DNA of 64,000 nucleotides from Nemertoderma westbladi. Its lineage: Eukaryota > Xenacoelomorpha > Nemertodermatida > Nemertodermatidae. The position numbers and the translations under genes were made by a program. The notes below the pieces were generated by a model. That model saw only the letters and a list, made by a program, of their open reading frames with translations. It was not told the DNA's origin and did no database searches. Shown here one piece after another: positions 46,401-61,400 of this stretch; the first letter of the stretch is position 1, and each line of letters starts with the position of its first letter. The DNA is taken from positions 38,200 through 102,199 of the forward strand of contig JAUCBJ010003419.1 in the NCBI GenBank assembly GCA_032718475.1. The letters run 5' to 3'.

Positions 46401-49400
46401 CAGTCCCACTCACCTACCTCAGCTATTTGTTTACACCAGTCCCACACACCTACCTCGGCTATTTGTTTACACCAGTCCCACTCACCTACCTCAGCTATTT
46501 GTTTACACCAGTCCCACTCACCTACATCAGCTATTTGTTTACACCAGTCCCACTCACCTACCTCAGCTATTTGTTTACACCAGTCCCACTCACCTACCTC
46601 AGCTATTTGTTTACACCAGTCCCACTCACCTACCTCAGCTATTCGTTTACACCAGTTCCACTCACCTACCTCAGCTATTTGTTTACACCAGTCCCACACA
46701 CCTACCTCAGCTATTTGTTTACACCAGTCCCACTCACCTACCTCAGCTATTTGTTTACACCAGTCCCACTCACCTACCTCAGCTATTTGTTTACACCAGT
46801 CCCACTCACCTACCTCAGCTATTTGTTTACACCAGTCCCACTCACCTACATCAGCTATTTGTTTACACCAGTCCCACTCACCTACCTCAGCTATTTGTTT
46901 ACACCAGTCCCACTCACCTACCTCAGCTATTTGTTTACACCAGTCCCACTCACCTACCTCGGCTATTTGTTTACACCAGTCCCACTCACCTACCTCGGCT
47001 ATTTGTTTACACCAGTCCCACTCACCTACCTCAGCTATTCGTTTACACCAGTCCCACTCACCTACCTCGGCTATTTGTTTACACAAGTCCCACTCACCTA
47101 CCTCAGCTATTTGTTTACACCAGTCCCACTCACCTACCTCGGCTATTTGTTTACACCAGTCCCACTCACCTACCTCAGCTATTTGTTTACACCAGTCCCA
47201 CTCACCTACCTCAGCTATTTGTTTACACCAGTCCCACTCACCTACCTCGGCTATTTGTTTACACCAGTCCCACTCACCTACCTCGGCTATTCGTTTACAC
47301 CAGTCCCACTCACCTACCTCAGCTATTTGTTTACACCAGTCCCACTCACCTACCTCAGCTATTTGTTTACACCAGTCCCACTCACCTACCTCAGCTATTT
47401 GTTTACACCAGTCCCACTCACCTACCTCGGCTATTTGTTTACACCAGTCCCACTCACCTACCTCAGCTATTTGTTTACACCAGTCCCACTCACCTACCTC
47501 AGCTATTTGTTTACACCAGTCCCACTCACCTACCTCGGCTATTTGTTTACACCAGTCCCACTCACCTACCTCGGCTATTCGTTTACACCAGTCCCACTCA
47601 CCTACCTCGGCTATTTGTTTACACCAGTCCCAGTCACCTACCTCAGCTATTTGTTTACACCAATCCCACTCACATACCTCAGCTATTTGTTTACACCAGT
47701 CCCACTCACCTACATCAGCTATTTGTTTACACCAGTCCCACTCACCTACCTCAGCTATTTGTTTACACCAGTCCCACTCACCTACCTCAGCTATTTGTTT
47801 ACACCAGTCCCACTCACCTACCTCAGCTATTTGTTTACACCAGTCCCACTCACCTACCTCGGCTATTTGTTTACACCAGTCCCACTCACCTACCTCGGCT
47901 ATTCGTTTACACCAGTCCCACTCACCTACCTCAGCTATTTGTTTACACCAGTCCCACTCACCTACCTCGGCTATTCGTTTACACCAGTCCCACTCACCTA
48001 CCTCAGCTATTCGTTTACACCAGTCCCACTCACCTACCTCGGCTATTTGTTTACACCAGTCCCACACACCTACCTCAGCTATTTGTTTACACCAGTCCCA
48101 CTCACCTACCTCAGCTATTTGTTTACACCAGTCCCACTCACCTACCTCGGCTATTTGTTTACACCAGTCCCACTCACCTACCTCGGCTATTCGTTTACAC
48201 CAGTCCCACTCACCTACCTCAGCTATTTGTTTACACCAGTCCCACTCACCTACCTCAGCTATTTGTTTACACCAGTCCCACTCACCTACCTCAGCTATTT
48301 GTTTACACCAGTCCCACTCACCTACCTCAGCTATTTGTTTACACCAGTCCCACTCACCTACCTCGGCTATTTGTTTACACCAGTCCCACTCACCTACCTC
48401 GGCTATTCGTTTACACCAGTCCCACTCACCTACCTCGGCTATTTGTTTACACCAGTCCCAGTCACCTACCTCAGCTATTTGTTTACACCAATCCCACTCA
48501 CATACCTCAGCTATTTGTTTACACCAGTCCCACTCACCTACATCAGCTATTTGTTTACACCAGTCCCACTCACCTACCTCAGCTATTTGTTTACACCAGT
48601 CCCAATCACCTACCTCAGCTATTTGTTTACACCAGTCCCACTCACCTACCTCGGCTATTTGTTTACACCAGTCCCACTCACCTACCGCAGCTATTTGTTT
48701 ACACCAGTCCCACTCACCTACCTCAGCTATTTGTTTACACCAGTCCCACTCACCTACCTCAGCTATTTGTTTACACCAGTCCCACTCACCTACCTCAGCT
48801 ATTTGTTTACACCAGTCCCACTCACCTACCGCAGCTATTTGTTTACACCAGTCCCACTCACCTACCTCAGCTATTTGTTTACACCAGTCCCACTCACCTA
48901 CCTCAGCTATTTGTTTACACCAGTCCCACTCACCTACCTCAGCTATTTGTTTACACCAGTCCCACTCACCTACCTCAGCTATTTGTTTACACCAGTCCCA
49001 CTCACCTACCTCAGCTATTTGTTTACACCAGTCCCACTCACCTACCTCAGCTATTTGTTTACACCAGTCCCACTCACCTACCTCGGCTATTTGTTTACAC
49101 CAGTCCCACTCACCTACCGCAGCTATTTGTTTACACCAGTCCCACTCACCTACCTCAGCTATTTGTTTACACCAGTCCCACTCACCTACCTCAGCTATTT
49201 GTTTACACCAGTCCCACACACCTACCTCAGCTATTTGTTTACACCAGTCCCACACACCTACCTCAGCTATTTGTTTACACCAGTCCCACTCACCTACCTC
49301 GGCTATTTGTTTACACCAGTCCCACTCACCTACCTCGGCTATTTGTTTACACCAGTCCCAATCACCTACCTCAGCTATTTGTTTACACCAGTCCTACTCA

Positions 49401-52400
49401 CCTACCTCGGCTATTTGTTTACACCAGTCCCACTCACCTACCTCGGCTATTTGTTTACACCAGTCCCACTCACCTACCTCAGCTATTTGTTTACACCAGT
49501 CCCACTCACCTACCGCAGCTATTTGTTTACACCAGTCCCACTCACCTACCTCAGCTATTTGTTTACACCAGTCCCACTCACCTACCTCGGCTATTTGTTT
49601 ACACCAGTCCCACTCACCTACCTCGGCTATTTGTTTACACCAGTCCCACTCACCTACCTCGGCTATTTGTTTACACCAGTCCCACTCACCTACCTCGGCT
49701 ATTTGTTTACACCAGTTCCACTCACCTACCTCAGCTATTTGTTTACACCAGTCCCAATCACCTACCTCAGCTATTTGTTTACACCAGTCCCACTCACCTA
49801 CCTCAGCTATTTGTTTACACCAGTCCCACACACCTACCTCGGCTATTTGTTTACACCAGTCCCACTCACCTACCTCAGCTATTTGTTTACACCAGTCCCA
49901 CTCACCTACATCAGCTATTTGTTTACACCAGTCCCACTCACCTACCTCAGCTATTTGTTTACACCAGTCCCACTCACCTACCTCAGCTATTTGTTTACAC
50001 CAGTCCCACTCACCTACCTCAGCTATTCGTTTACACCAGTTCCACTCACCTACCTCAGCTATTTGTTTACACCAGTCCCACACACCTACCTCAGCTATTT
50101 GTTTACACCAGTCCCACTCACCTACCTCAGCTATTTGTTTACACCAGTCCCACTCACCTACCTCAGCTATTTGTTTACACCAGTCCCACTCACCTACCTC
50201 AGCTATTTGTTTACACCAGTCCCACTCACCTACATCAGCTATTTGTTTACACCAGTCCCACTCACCTACCTCAGCTATTTGTTTACACCAGTCCCACTCA
50301 CCTACCTCAGCTATTTGTTTACACCAGTCCCACTCACCTACCTCGGCTATTTGTTTACACCAGTCCCACTCACCTACCTCGGCTATTTGTTTACACCAGT
50401 CCCACTCACCTACCTCAGCTATTCGTTTACACCAGTCCCACTCACCTACCTCGGCTATTTGTTTACACAAGTCCCACTCACCTACCTCAGCTATTTGTTT
50501 ACACCAGTCCCACTCACCTACCTCGGCTATTTGTTTACACCAGTCCCACTCACCTACCTCAGCTATTTGTTTACACCAGTCCCACTCACCTACCTCAGCT
50601 ATTTGTTTACACCAGTCCCACTCACCTACCTCGGCTATTTGTTTACACCAGTCCCACTCACCTACCTCGGCTATTCGTTTACACCAGTCCCACTCACCTA
50701 CCTCAGCTATTTGTTTACACCAGTCCCACTCACCTACCTCAGCTATTTGTTTACACCAGTCCCACTCACCTACCTCAGCTATTTGTTTACACCAGTCCCA
50801 CTCACCTACCTCGGCTATTTGTTTACACCAGTCCCACTCACCTACCTCAGCTATTTGTTTACACCAGTCCCACTCACCTACCTCAGCTATTTGTTTACAC
50901 CAGTCCCACTCACCTACCTCGGCTATTTGTTTACACCAGTCCCACTCACCTACCTCGGCTATTCGTTTACACCAGTCCCACTCACCTACCTCGGCTATTT
51001 GTTTACACCAGTCCCAGTCACCTACCTCAGCTATTTGTTTACACCAATCCCACTCACATACCTCAGCTATTTGTTTACACCAGTCCCACTCACCTACATC
51101 AGCTATTTGTTTACACCAGTCCCACTCACCTACCTCAGCTATTTGTTTACACCAGTCCCACTCACCTACCTCAGCTATTTGTTTACACCAGTCCCACTCA
51201 CCTACCTCAGCTATTTGTTTACACCAGTCCCACTCACCTACCTCGGCTATTTGTTTACACCAGTCCCACTCACCTACCTCGGCTATTCGTTTACACCAGT
51301 CCCACTCACCTACCTCAGCTATTTGTTTACACCAGTCCCACTCACCTACCTCGGCTATTCGTTTACACCAGTCCCACTCACCTACCTCAGCTATTCGTTT
51401 ACACCAGTCCCACTCACCTACCTCGGCTATTTGTTTACACCAGTCCCACACACCTACCTCAGCTATTTGTTTACACCAGTCCCACTCACCTACCTCAGCT
51501 ATTTGTTTACACCAGTCCCACTCACCTACCTCGGCTATTTGTTTACACCAGTCCCACTCACCTACCTCGGCTATTCGTTTACACCAGTCCCACTCACCTA
51601 CCTCAGCTATTTGTTTACACCAGTCCCACTCACCTACCTCAGCTATTTGTTTACACCAGTCCCACTCACCTACCTCGGCTATTTGTTTACACCAGTCCCA
51701 CTCACCTACCTCGGCTATTCGTTTACACCAGTCCCACTCACCTACCTCGGCTATTTGTTTACACCAGTCCCACTCACCTACCTCAGCTATTTGTTTACAC
51801 CAGTCCCACTCACCTACCTCAGCTATTTGTTTACACCAGTCCCACTCACCTACCTCAGCCTATTTGTTTACACCAGTCCCACTCACCTACCTCAGCTATT
51901 TGTTTACACCAGTCCCACTCACCTACCTCAGCTATTTGTTTACACCAGTCCCACTCACCTACCTCAGCTATTTGTTTACACCAGTCCCACTCACCTACCT
52001 CGGCTATTTGTTTACACCAGTCCCACTCACCTACCGCAGCTATTTGTTTACACCAGTCCCACTCACCTACCTCAGCTATTTGTTTACACCAGTCCCACTC
52101 ACCTACCTCAGCTATTTGTTTACACCAGTCCCACTCACCTACCTCGGCTATTTGTTTACACCAGTCCCACTCACCTACCTCGGCTATTCGTTTACACCAG
52201 TCCCACTCACCTACCTCAGCTATTTGTTTACACCAGTCCCACTCACCTACCTCAGCTATTTGTTTACACCAGTCCCACTCACCTACATCAGCTATTTGTT
52301 TACACCAGTCCCACTCACCTACCTCAGCTATTTGTTTACACCAGTCCCACTCACCTACCTCAGCTATTTGTTTACACCAGTCCCACTCACCTACCTCAGC

Positions 52401-55400
52401 TATTCGTTTACACCAGTTCCACTCACCTACCTCAGCTATTTGTTTACACCAGTCCCACACACCTACCTCAGCTATTTGTTTACACCAGTCCCACTCACCT
52501 ACCTCAGCTATTTGTTTACACCAGTCCCACTCACCTACCTCAGCTATTTGTTTACACCAGTCCCACTCACCTACCTCAGCTATTTGTTTACACCAGTCCC
52601 ACTCACCTACATCAGCTATTTGTTTACACCAGTCCCACTCACCTACCTCAGCTATTTGTTTACACCAGTCCCACTCACCTACCTCAGCTATTTGTTTACA
52701 CCAGTCCCACTCACCTACCTCGGCTATTTGTTTACACCAGTCCCACTCACCTACCTCGGCTATTTGTTTACACCAGTCCCACTCACCTACCTCAGCTATT
52801 CGTTTACACCAGTCCCACTCACCTACCTCGGCTATTTGTTTACACAAGTCCCACTCACCTACCTCAGCTATTTGTTTACACCAGTCCCACTCACCTACCT
52901 CGGCTATTTGTTTACACCAGTCCCACTCACCTACCTCAGCTATTTGTTTACACCAGTCCCACTCACCTACCTCAGCTATTTGTTTACACCAGTCCCACTC
53001 ACCTACCTCGGCTATTTGTTTACACCAGTCCCACTCACCTACCTCGGCTATTCGTTTACACCAGTCCCACTCACCTACCTCAGCTATTTGTTTACACCAG
53101 TCCCACTCACCTACCTCAGCTATTTGTTTACACCAGTCCCACTCACCTACCTCAGCTATTTGTTTACACCAGTCCCACTCACCTACCTCGGCTATTTGTT
53201 TACACCAGTCCCACTCACCTACCTCAGCTATTTGTTTACACCAGTCCCACTCACCTACCTCAGCTATTTGTTTACACCAGTCCCACTCACCTACCTCGGC
53301 TATTTGTTTACACCAGTCCCACTCACCTACCTCGGCTATTCGTTTACACCAGTCCCACTCACCTACCTCGGCTATTTGTTTACACCAGTCCCAGTCACCT
53401 ACCTCAGCTATTTGTTTACACCAATCCCACTCACATACCTCAGCTATTTGTTTACACCAGTCCCACTCACCTACATCAGCTATTTGTTTACACCAGTCCC
53501 ACTCACCTACCTCAGCTATTTGTTTACACCAGTCCCACTCACCTACCTCAGCTATTTGTTTACACCAGTCCCACTCACCTACCTCAGCTATTTGTTTACA
53601 CCAGTCCCACTCACCTACCTCGGCTATTTGTTTACACCAGTCCCACTCACCTACCTCGGCTATTCGTTTACACCAGTCCCACTCACCTACCTCAGCTATT
53701 TGTTTACACCAGTCCCACTCACCTACCTCGGCTATTCGTTTACACCAGTCCCACTCACCTACCTCAGCTATTCGTTTACACCAGTCCCACTCACCTACCT
53801 CGGCTATTTGTTTACACCAGTCCCACACACCTACCTCAGCTATTTGTTTACACCAGTCCCACTCACCTACCTCAGCTATTTGTTTACACCAGTCCCACTC
53901 ACCTACCTCGGCTATTTGTTTACACCAGTCCCACTCACCTACCTCGGCTATTCGTTTACACCAGTCCCACTCACCTACCTCAGCTATTTGTTTACACCAG
54001 TCCCACTCACCTACCTCAGCTATTTGTTTACACCAGTCCCACTCACCTACCTCGGCTATTTGTTTACACCAGTCCCACTCACCTACCTCGGCTATTCGTT
54101 TACACCAGTCCCACTCACCTACCTCGGCTATTTGTTTACACCAGTCCCACACACCTACCTCAGCTATTTGTTTACACCAGTCCCACTCACCTACCTCAGC
54201 TATTTGTTTACACCAGTCCCACTCACCTACCTCACCTATTTGTTTACACCAGTCCCACTCACCTACCTCAGCTATTTGTTTACACCAGTCCCACTCACCT
54301 ACCTCAGCTATTTGTTTACACCAGTCCCACTCACCTACCTCAGCTATTTGTTTACACCAGTCCCACTCACCTACCTCGGCTATTTGTTTACACCAGTCCC
54401 ACTCACCTACCGCAGCTATTTGTTTACACCAGTCCCACTCACCTACCTCAGCTATTTGTTTACACCAGTCCCACTCACCTACCTCAGCTATTTGTTTACA
54501 CCAGTCCCACTCACCTACCTCAGCTATTTGTTTACACCAGTCCCACTCATCTACCTCGGCTATTTGTTTACACCAGTTCCACTCACCTACCTCAGCTATT
54601 TGTTTACACCAGTCCCAATCACCTACCTCAGCTATTTGTTTACACCAGTCCCACTCACCTACCTCGGCTATTTGTTTACACCAGTCCCACTCACCTACCG
54701 CAGCTATTTGTTTACACCAGTCCCACTCACCTACCTCAGCTATTTGTTTACACCAGTCCCACTCACCTACCTCAGCTATTTGTTTACACCAGTCCCACTC
54801 ACCTACCTCAGCTATTTGTTTACACCAGTCCCACTCACCTACCTCGGCTATTCGTTTACACCAGTCCCACTCACCTACCTCAGCTATTTGTTTACACCAG
54901 TCCCACTCACCTACCTCAGCTATTTGTTTACACCAGTCCCACTCACCTACCTCGGCTATTCGTTTACACCAGTCCCACTCACCTACCTCAGCTATTTGTT
55001 TACACCAGTCCCACTCACCTACCTCAGCTATTTGTTTACACCAGTCCCACTCACCTACCTCAGCTATTTGTTTACACCAGTCCCACTCACCTACCTCAGC
55101 TATTTGTTTACACCAGTCCCACTCACCTACCTCGGCTATTTGTTTACACCAGTCCCACTCACCTACCTCAGCTATTTGTTTACACCAGTCCCAATCACCT
55201 ACCTCAGCTATTTGTTTACACCAGTCCCACTCACCTACCTCGGCTATTTGTTTACACCAGTCCCACTCACCTACCGCAGCTATTTGTTTACACCAGTCCC
55301 ACTCACCTACCTCAGCTATTTGTTTACACCAGTCCCACTCACCTACCTCAGCTATTTGTTTACACCAGTCCCACTCACCTACCTCAGCTATTTGTTTACA

Positions 55401-58400
55401 CCAGTCCCACTCACCTACCTCGGCTATTCGTTTACACCAGTCCCACTCACCTACCTCAGCTATTTGTTTACACCAGTCCCACTCACCTACCTCAGCTATT
55501 TGTTTACACCAGTCCCACTCACCTACCTCGGCTATTCGTTTACACCAGTCCCACTCACCTACCTCAGCTATTTGTTTACACCAGTCCCACTCACCTACCT
55601 CAGCTATTTGTTTACACCAGTCCCACTCACCTACCTCAGCTATTTGTTTACACCAGTCCCACTCACCTACCTCAGCTATTTGTTTACACCAGTCCCACTC
55701 ACCTACCTCGGCTATTTGTTTACACCAGTCCCACTCACCTACCGCAGCTATTTGTTTACACCAGTCCCACTCACCTACCTCAGCTATTTGTTTACACCAG
55801 TCCCACTCACCTACCTCAGCTATTTGTTTACACCAGTCCCACTCACCTACCTCGGCTATTTGTTTACACCAGTCCCACTCACCTACCTCAGCTATTTGTT
55901 TACACCAGTCCCACTCACCTACCTCAGCTATTTGTTTACACCAGTCCCACTCACCTACCTCAGCTATTTGTTTACACCAGTCCCACTCACCTACCTCGGC
56001 TATTTGTTTACACCAGTCCCACTCACCTACCGCAGCTATTTGTTTACACCAGTCCCACTCACCTACCTCGGCTATTTGTTTACACCAGTCCCACTCACCT
56101 ACCGCAGCTATTTGTTTACACCAGTCCCACTCACCTACCTCAGCTATTTGTTTACACCAGTCCCACTCACCTACCTCAGCTATTTGTTTACACCAGTCCC
56201 ACTCACCTACCTCAGCTATTTGTTTACACCAGTCCCACTCACCTACCTCAGCTATTTGTTTACACCAGTCCCACTCACCTACCTCAGCTATTTGTTTACA
56301 CCAGTCCCACTCACCTACCTCAGCTATTTGTTTACACCAGTCCCACTCACCTACCTCGGCTATTTGTTTACACCAGTCCCACTCACCTACCGCAGCTATT
56401 TGTTTACACCAGTCCCACTCACCTACCTCAGCTATTTGTTTACACCAGTCCCACTCACCTACCTCAGCTATTTGTTTACACCAGTCCCACTCACCTACCT
56501 CAGCTATTTGTTTACACCAGTCCCAATCACCTACCTCAGCTATTTGTTTACACCAGTCCCACTCACCTACCTCGGCTATTTGTTTACACCAGTCCCACTC
56601 ACCTACCGCAGCTATTTGTTTACACCAGTCCCACTCACCTACCTCAGCTATTTGTTTACACCAGTCCCAATCACCTACCTCAGCTATTTGTTTACACCAG
56701 TCCCACTCACCTACCTCGGCTATTTGTTTACACCAGTCCCACTCACCTACCGCAGCTATTTGTTTACACCAGTCCCACTCACCTACCGCAGCTATTTGTT
56801 TACACCAGTCCCACTCACCTACCTCAGCTATTTGTTTACACCAGTCCCACTCACCTACCTCAGCTATTTGTTTACACCAGTCCCACTCACCTACCTCGGC
56901 TATTCGTTTACACCAGTCCCACTCACCTACCTCGGCTATTTGTTTACACCAGTCCCACTCACCTACCTCAGCTATTTGTTTACACCAGTCCCACTCACCT
57001 ACCTCGGCTATTTGTTTACACCAGTCCCACTCACCTACCTCAGCTATTTGTTTACACCAGTCCCACTCACCTACCTCAGCTATTTGTTTACACCAGTCCC
57101 ACTCACCTACCTCAGCTATTTGTTTACACCAGTCCCACTCACCTACCTCGGCTATTCGTTTACACCAGTCCCACTCACCTACCTCAGCTATTTGTTTACA
57201 CCAGTCCCACTCACCTACCTCAGCTATTTGTTTACACCAGTCCCACTCACCTACCTCGGCTATTCGTTTACACCAGTCCCACTCACCTACCTCGGCTATT
57301 TGTTTACACCAGTCCCACTCACCTACCTCAGCTATTTGTTTACACCAGTCCCACTCACCTACCTCGGCTATTTGTTTACACCAGTCCCACTCACCTACCT
57401 CAGCTATTTGTTTACACCAGTCCCACTCACCTACCTCAGCTATTTGTTTACACCAGTCCCACTCACCTACCTCGGCTATTTGTTTACACCAGTCCCACTC
57501 ACCTACCTCGGCTATTCGTTTACACCAGTCCCACTCACCTACCTCGGCTATTTGTTTACACCAGTCCCACACACCTACATCAGCTATTTGTTTACACCAG
57601 TCCCACTCACCTACCTCACCTATTTGTTTACACCAGTCCCACTCACCTACCTCAGCTATTTGTTTACACCAGTCCCACTCACCTACCTCAGCTATTTGTT
57701 TACACCAGTCCCATTCACCTACCTCAGATATTTGTTTACACCAGTCCCACTCACCTACCTCAGCTATTTGTTTACACCAGTCCCACTCACCTACCTCAGC
57801 TATTTGTTTACACCAGTCCCACTCACCTACCTCGGCTATTTGTTTACACCAGTTCCACTCACCTACCGCAGCTATTTGTTTACACCAGTCCCACTCACCT
57901 ACCTCAGCTATTTGTTTACACCAGTCCCACTCACCTACCTCAGCTATTTGTTTACACCAGTCCCACTCACCTACCTCAGCTATTTGTTTACACCAGTCCC
58001 ACTCACCTACCTCAGCTATTTGTTTACACCAGTCCCACTCACCTACCTCAGCTATTTGTTTACACCAGTCCCACTCACCTACCTCGGCTATTTGTTTACA
58101 CCAGTCCCACTCACCTACCGCAGCTATTTGTTTACACCAGTCCCACTCACCTACCTCAGCTATTTGTTTACACCAGTCCCACTCACCTACCTCAGCTATT
58201 TGTTTACACCAGTCCCACTCACCTACCTCAGCTATTTGTTTACACCAGTCCCACTCACCTACCTCGGCTATTTGTTTACACCAGTTCCACTCACCTACCT
58301 CAGCTATTTGTTTACACCAGTCCCAATCACCTACCTCAGCTATTTGTTTACACCAGTCCCACTCACCTACCTCGGCTATTTGTTTACACCAGTCCCACTC

Positions 58401-61400
58401 ACCTACCTCGGCTATTTGTTTACACCAGTTCCACTCACCTACCTCAGCTATTTGTTTACACCAGTCCCAATCACCTACCTCAGCTATTTGTTTACACCAG
58501 TCCCACTCACCTACCTCGGCTATTTGTTTACACCAGTCCCACTCACCTACCTCAGCTATTTGTTTACACCAGTCCCACTCACCTACCTCAGCTATTTGTT
58601 TACACCAGTCCCACTCACCTACCTCAGCTATTTGTTTACACCAGTCCCACTCACCTACCTCAGCTATTTGTTTACACCAGTCCCACTCACCTACCTCGGC
58701 TATTTGTTTACACCAGTCCCACTCACCTACCTCAGCTATTTGTTTACACCAGTCCCACTCACCTACCTCAGCTATTTGTTTACACCAGTCCCACTCACCT
58801 ACCTCAGCTATTTGTTTACACCAGTCCCACTCACCTACCTCAGCTATTTGTTTACACCAGTCCCACTCACCTACCTCAGCTATTTGTTTACACCAGTCCC
58901 AGTCACCTACCTCAGCTATTTGTTTACACCAGTCCCACTCACCTACCTCGGCTATTTGTTTACACCAGTCCCACTCACCTACCTCAGCTATTTGTTTACA
59001 CCAGTCCCAGTCACCTACCTCAGCTATTTGTTTACACCAGTCCCACTCACCTACCTCAGCTATTTGTTTACACCAGTCCCACTCACCTACCTCAGCTATT
59101 TGTTTACACCAGTCCCACACACCTACCTCGGCTATTTGTTTACACCAGTCCCACTCACCTACCTCGGCTATTTGTTTACACCAGTCCCACTCACCTACCT
59201 CAGCTATTTGTTTACACCAGTCCCACTCACCTACCTCGGCTATTTGTTTACACCAGTCCCACTCACCTACCTCAGCTATTTGTTTACACCAGTCCCAGTC
59301 ACCTACCTCAGCTATTTGTTTACACCAGTCCCACTCACCTACCTCAGCTATTTGTTTACACCAGTCCCACTCACCTACCTCGGCTATTTGTTTACACCAG
59401 TCCCACTCACCTACCTCAGCTATTTGTTTACACCAGTCCCAGTCACCTACCTCAGCTATTTGTTTACACCAGTCCCACTCACCTACCTCGGCTATTTGTT
59501 TACACCATGTTGCCAATATCGAGGTTCCAATTTTCTCTTTATTTTCCCTCAAGTAATCCAATAGGTTGCCTAGCGACATAAGTTGTGTAACTAGCGACAG
59601 TCCCTGCGACGTCACTGATACTCCGAGTAGACGAGTTAAACTTGGGTGAAGCAACGTCGATATTACGTAACACGCCTGAAAAAAGGAGAAACATAAGTTA
59701 AACATTCTTATTATTTTTTCTATTTGAAAAATTTTCTCTAAAAAGGAGGAATTTGTTTGGCCTTCATTATAATTTTTATTATTTGTTAAGAAATTTACTT
59801 TATTCCCGAATATTTCTAATTTCTTTACCAAATGGGTCATTGTCACTAAAAGTGCCCCAAACAGACTTCGTTCAGTACCTTAATGTTGGAAGTTTCACAA
59901 AAACCAAATTGCAGAAAATACATTATGGGTGCTAAAAATTAATTTATATGGTAAAAATGGCTATTTTAAAATGTCCGCAAGTAAAGTACAGGTTAGATTT
60001 GTAATTGTTGAGGGAACAGTTTTCTAAATAGTTCTGCTAATGATGCATTATGGTCCACATCGGTTTAAAAGGTAAAGCACCTCAGCAATAACCGAGTGTC
60101 CGCAGATTTTGGCATATTTCGTGACCATTTCGTATCAGAAAACGAACTGCCAATGTGGATGAGATAGCGATTTAAAGTTGTCCTGAATTTAATACATAAC
60201 GCGAGCCTACTGTAAAGTTGTCCTGAATTTAATACATACCGCGAACCTACTGTAAAGTTGTCCTGAATTTAATACATAACGTGAGCCTACTGTAAAGTTG
60301 TCCTGAATTTAATACATAACGCGAGCCTACTGTAAAGTTGTCCTGAATTTAATACATAACGCGAGCCTACTGTAAAGTTGTCCTGAATTTAATACATACC
60401 GCGAGCCTACTGTAATGTAAAGTTTTTAGGACCGAATTGGTAATTACAACAATAATTTTATATCAATATGAATACAGCTAGGTTTGGCGGACACGATGAT
60501 TTGTCCTTCATGTAACGGTCGTATTATTATTTGTAATATCTTAGGAGTACATTTTGAGGTAAATAGTAAATGTTTATCGTACTCTTCAGCTCATTGCGCA
60601 TGTAATGATGTATAAAAATTTCCTAATTCGTTATCTGTGAAATATTTACAATTACAAGCATTGAACGAGATGCGTCCATTCATATAAACACGTCCACATT
60701 ACATGAACAACCGTTACATGACAGGAACGTCCTTCATGTAACGCTCCGGACACACTTAGCATTGTACCGAAGGGTGGTCCAATCAATCCATGTCTGGTTC
60801 AGGTATATTGCAGTATTGGAGCCTTTGGTCCCACAGTTAACTTCACTTCTGGAGTAGATTGTATGTTTATACGGACATTTTTGTTACATGAAGGACACTC
60901 TTTCAACCCTAACTTTATATTTTTATTTTTCTAAAGAGGTTGGCAACTACCACCATTGAGTTCATCTCAGAAAGATCTTTCAAATGATTTAAGTTTTCCA
61001 TATATCTGAGAACTTAATTTTTGGTCTAAAATCAACCTCGGTTTGGGCAGCTTTAGTAAGATTGACCCAAATTAATTATTGATCCCATCATGTTTACAGC
61101 ATATTGTAATTAAAAAAGGCTTAACCTATTATACCATAGAAGTTGCATTGTTTGTATTGGTTTCTATGAAATAATCACAACAAAAGGGAATTTGCCATTC
61201 CAGATTATAATTAGCTCAAGTTAAATTAAAGAACTAACATCAAGAAATCTTCTTCCGCCACTAGTCTCGGTGTTACTTCCGTTTTTGATTTCTTTAAGAG
61301 CGACGGGTATTTTTATTTTCGAATGAGATTTCTGAGGACCCCCTTCCGGCGTCCACAATCCTCTGTAAACGAGTCCAAACGATCCTGAGCCGATCTCATT

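Noticed and set aside
14346-59507. CRISPR-like arrays
   Set aside because: Units are contiguous with no unique spacers, in a eukaryotic context with introns.
44403-59581. Two + strand open frames of about 5,000 codons across the 36 bp array
   Set aside because: They are antisense to the EGFR-like exon and its satellite and stay open only because the unit is 12 codons without stops. They have no start context, no recognisable domain and no non-repetitive body.
51855-59846. A 2,663-codon minus-strand frame taken as one protein
   Set aside because: It merges intron sequence, the genuine 63-codon kinase exon and 212 satellite units. Only the exon is annotated as coding; translation of units is treated as a hypothesis.
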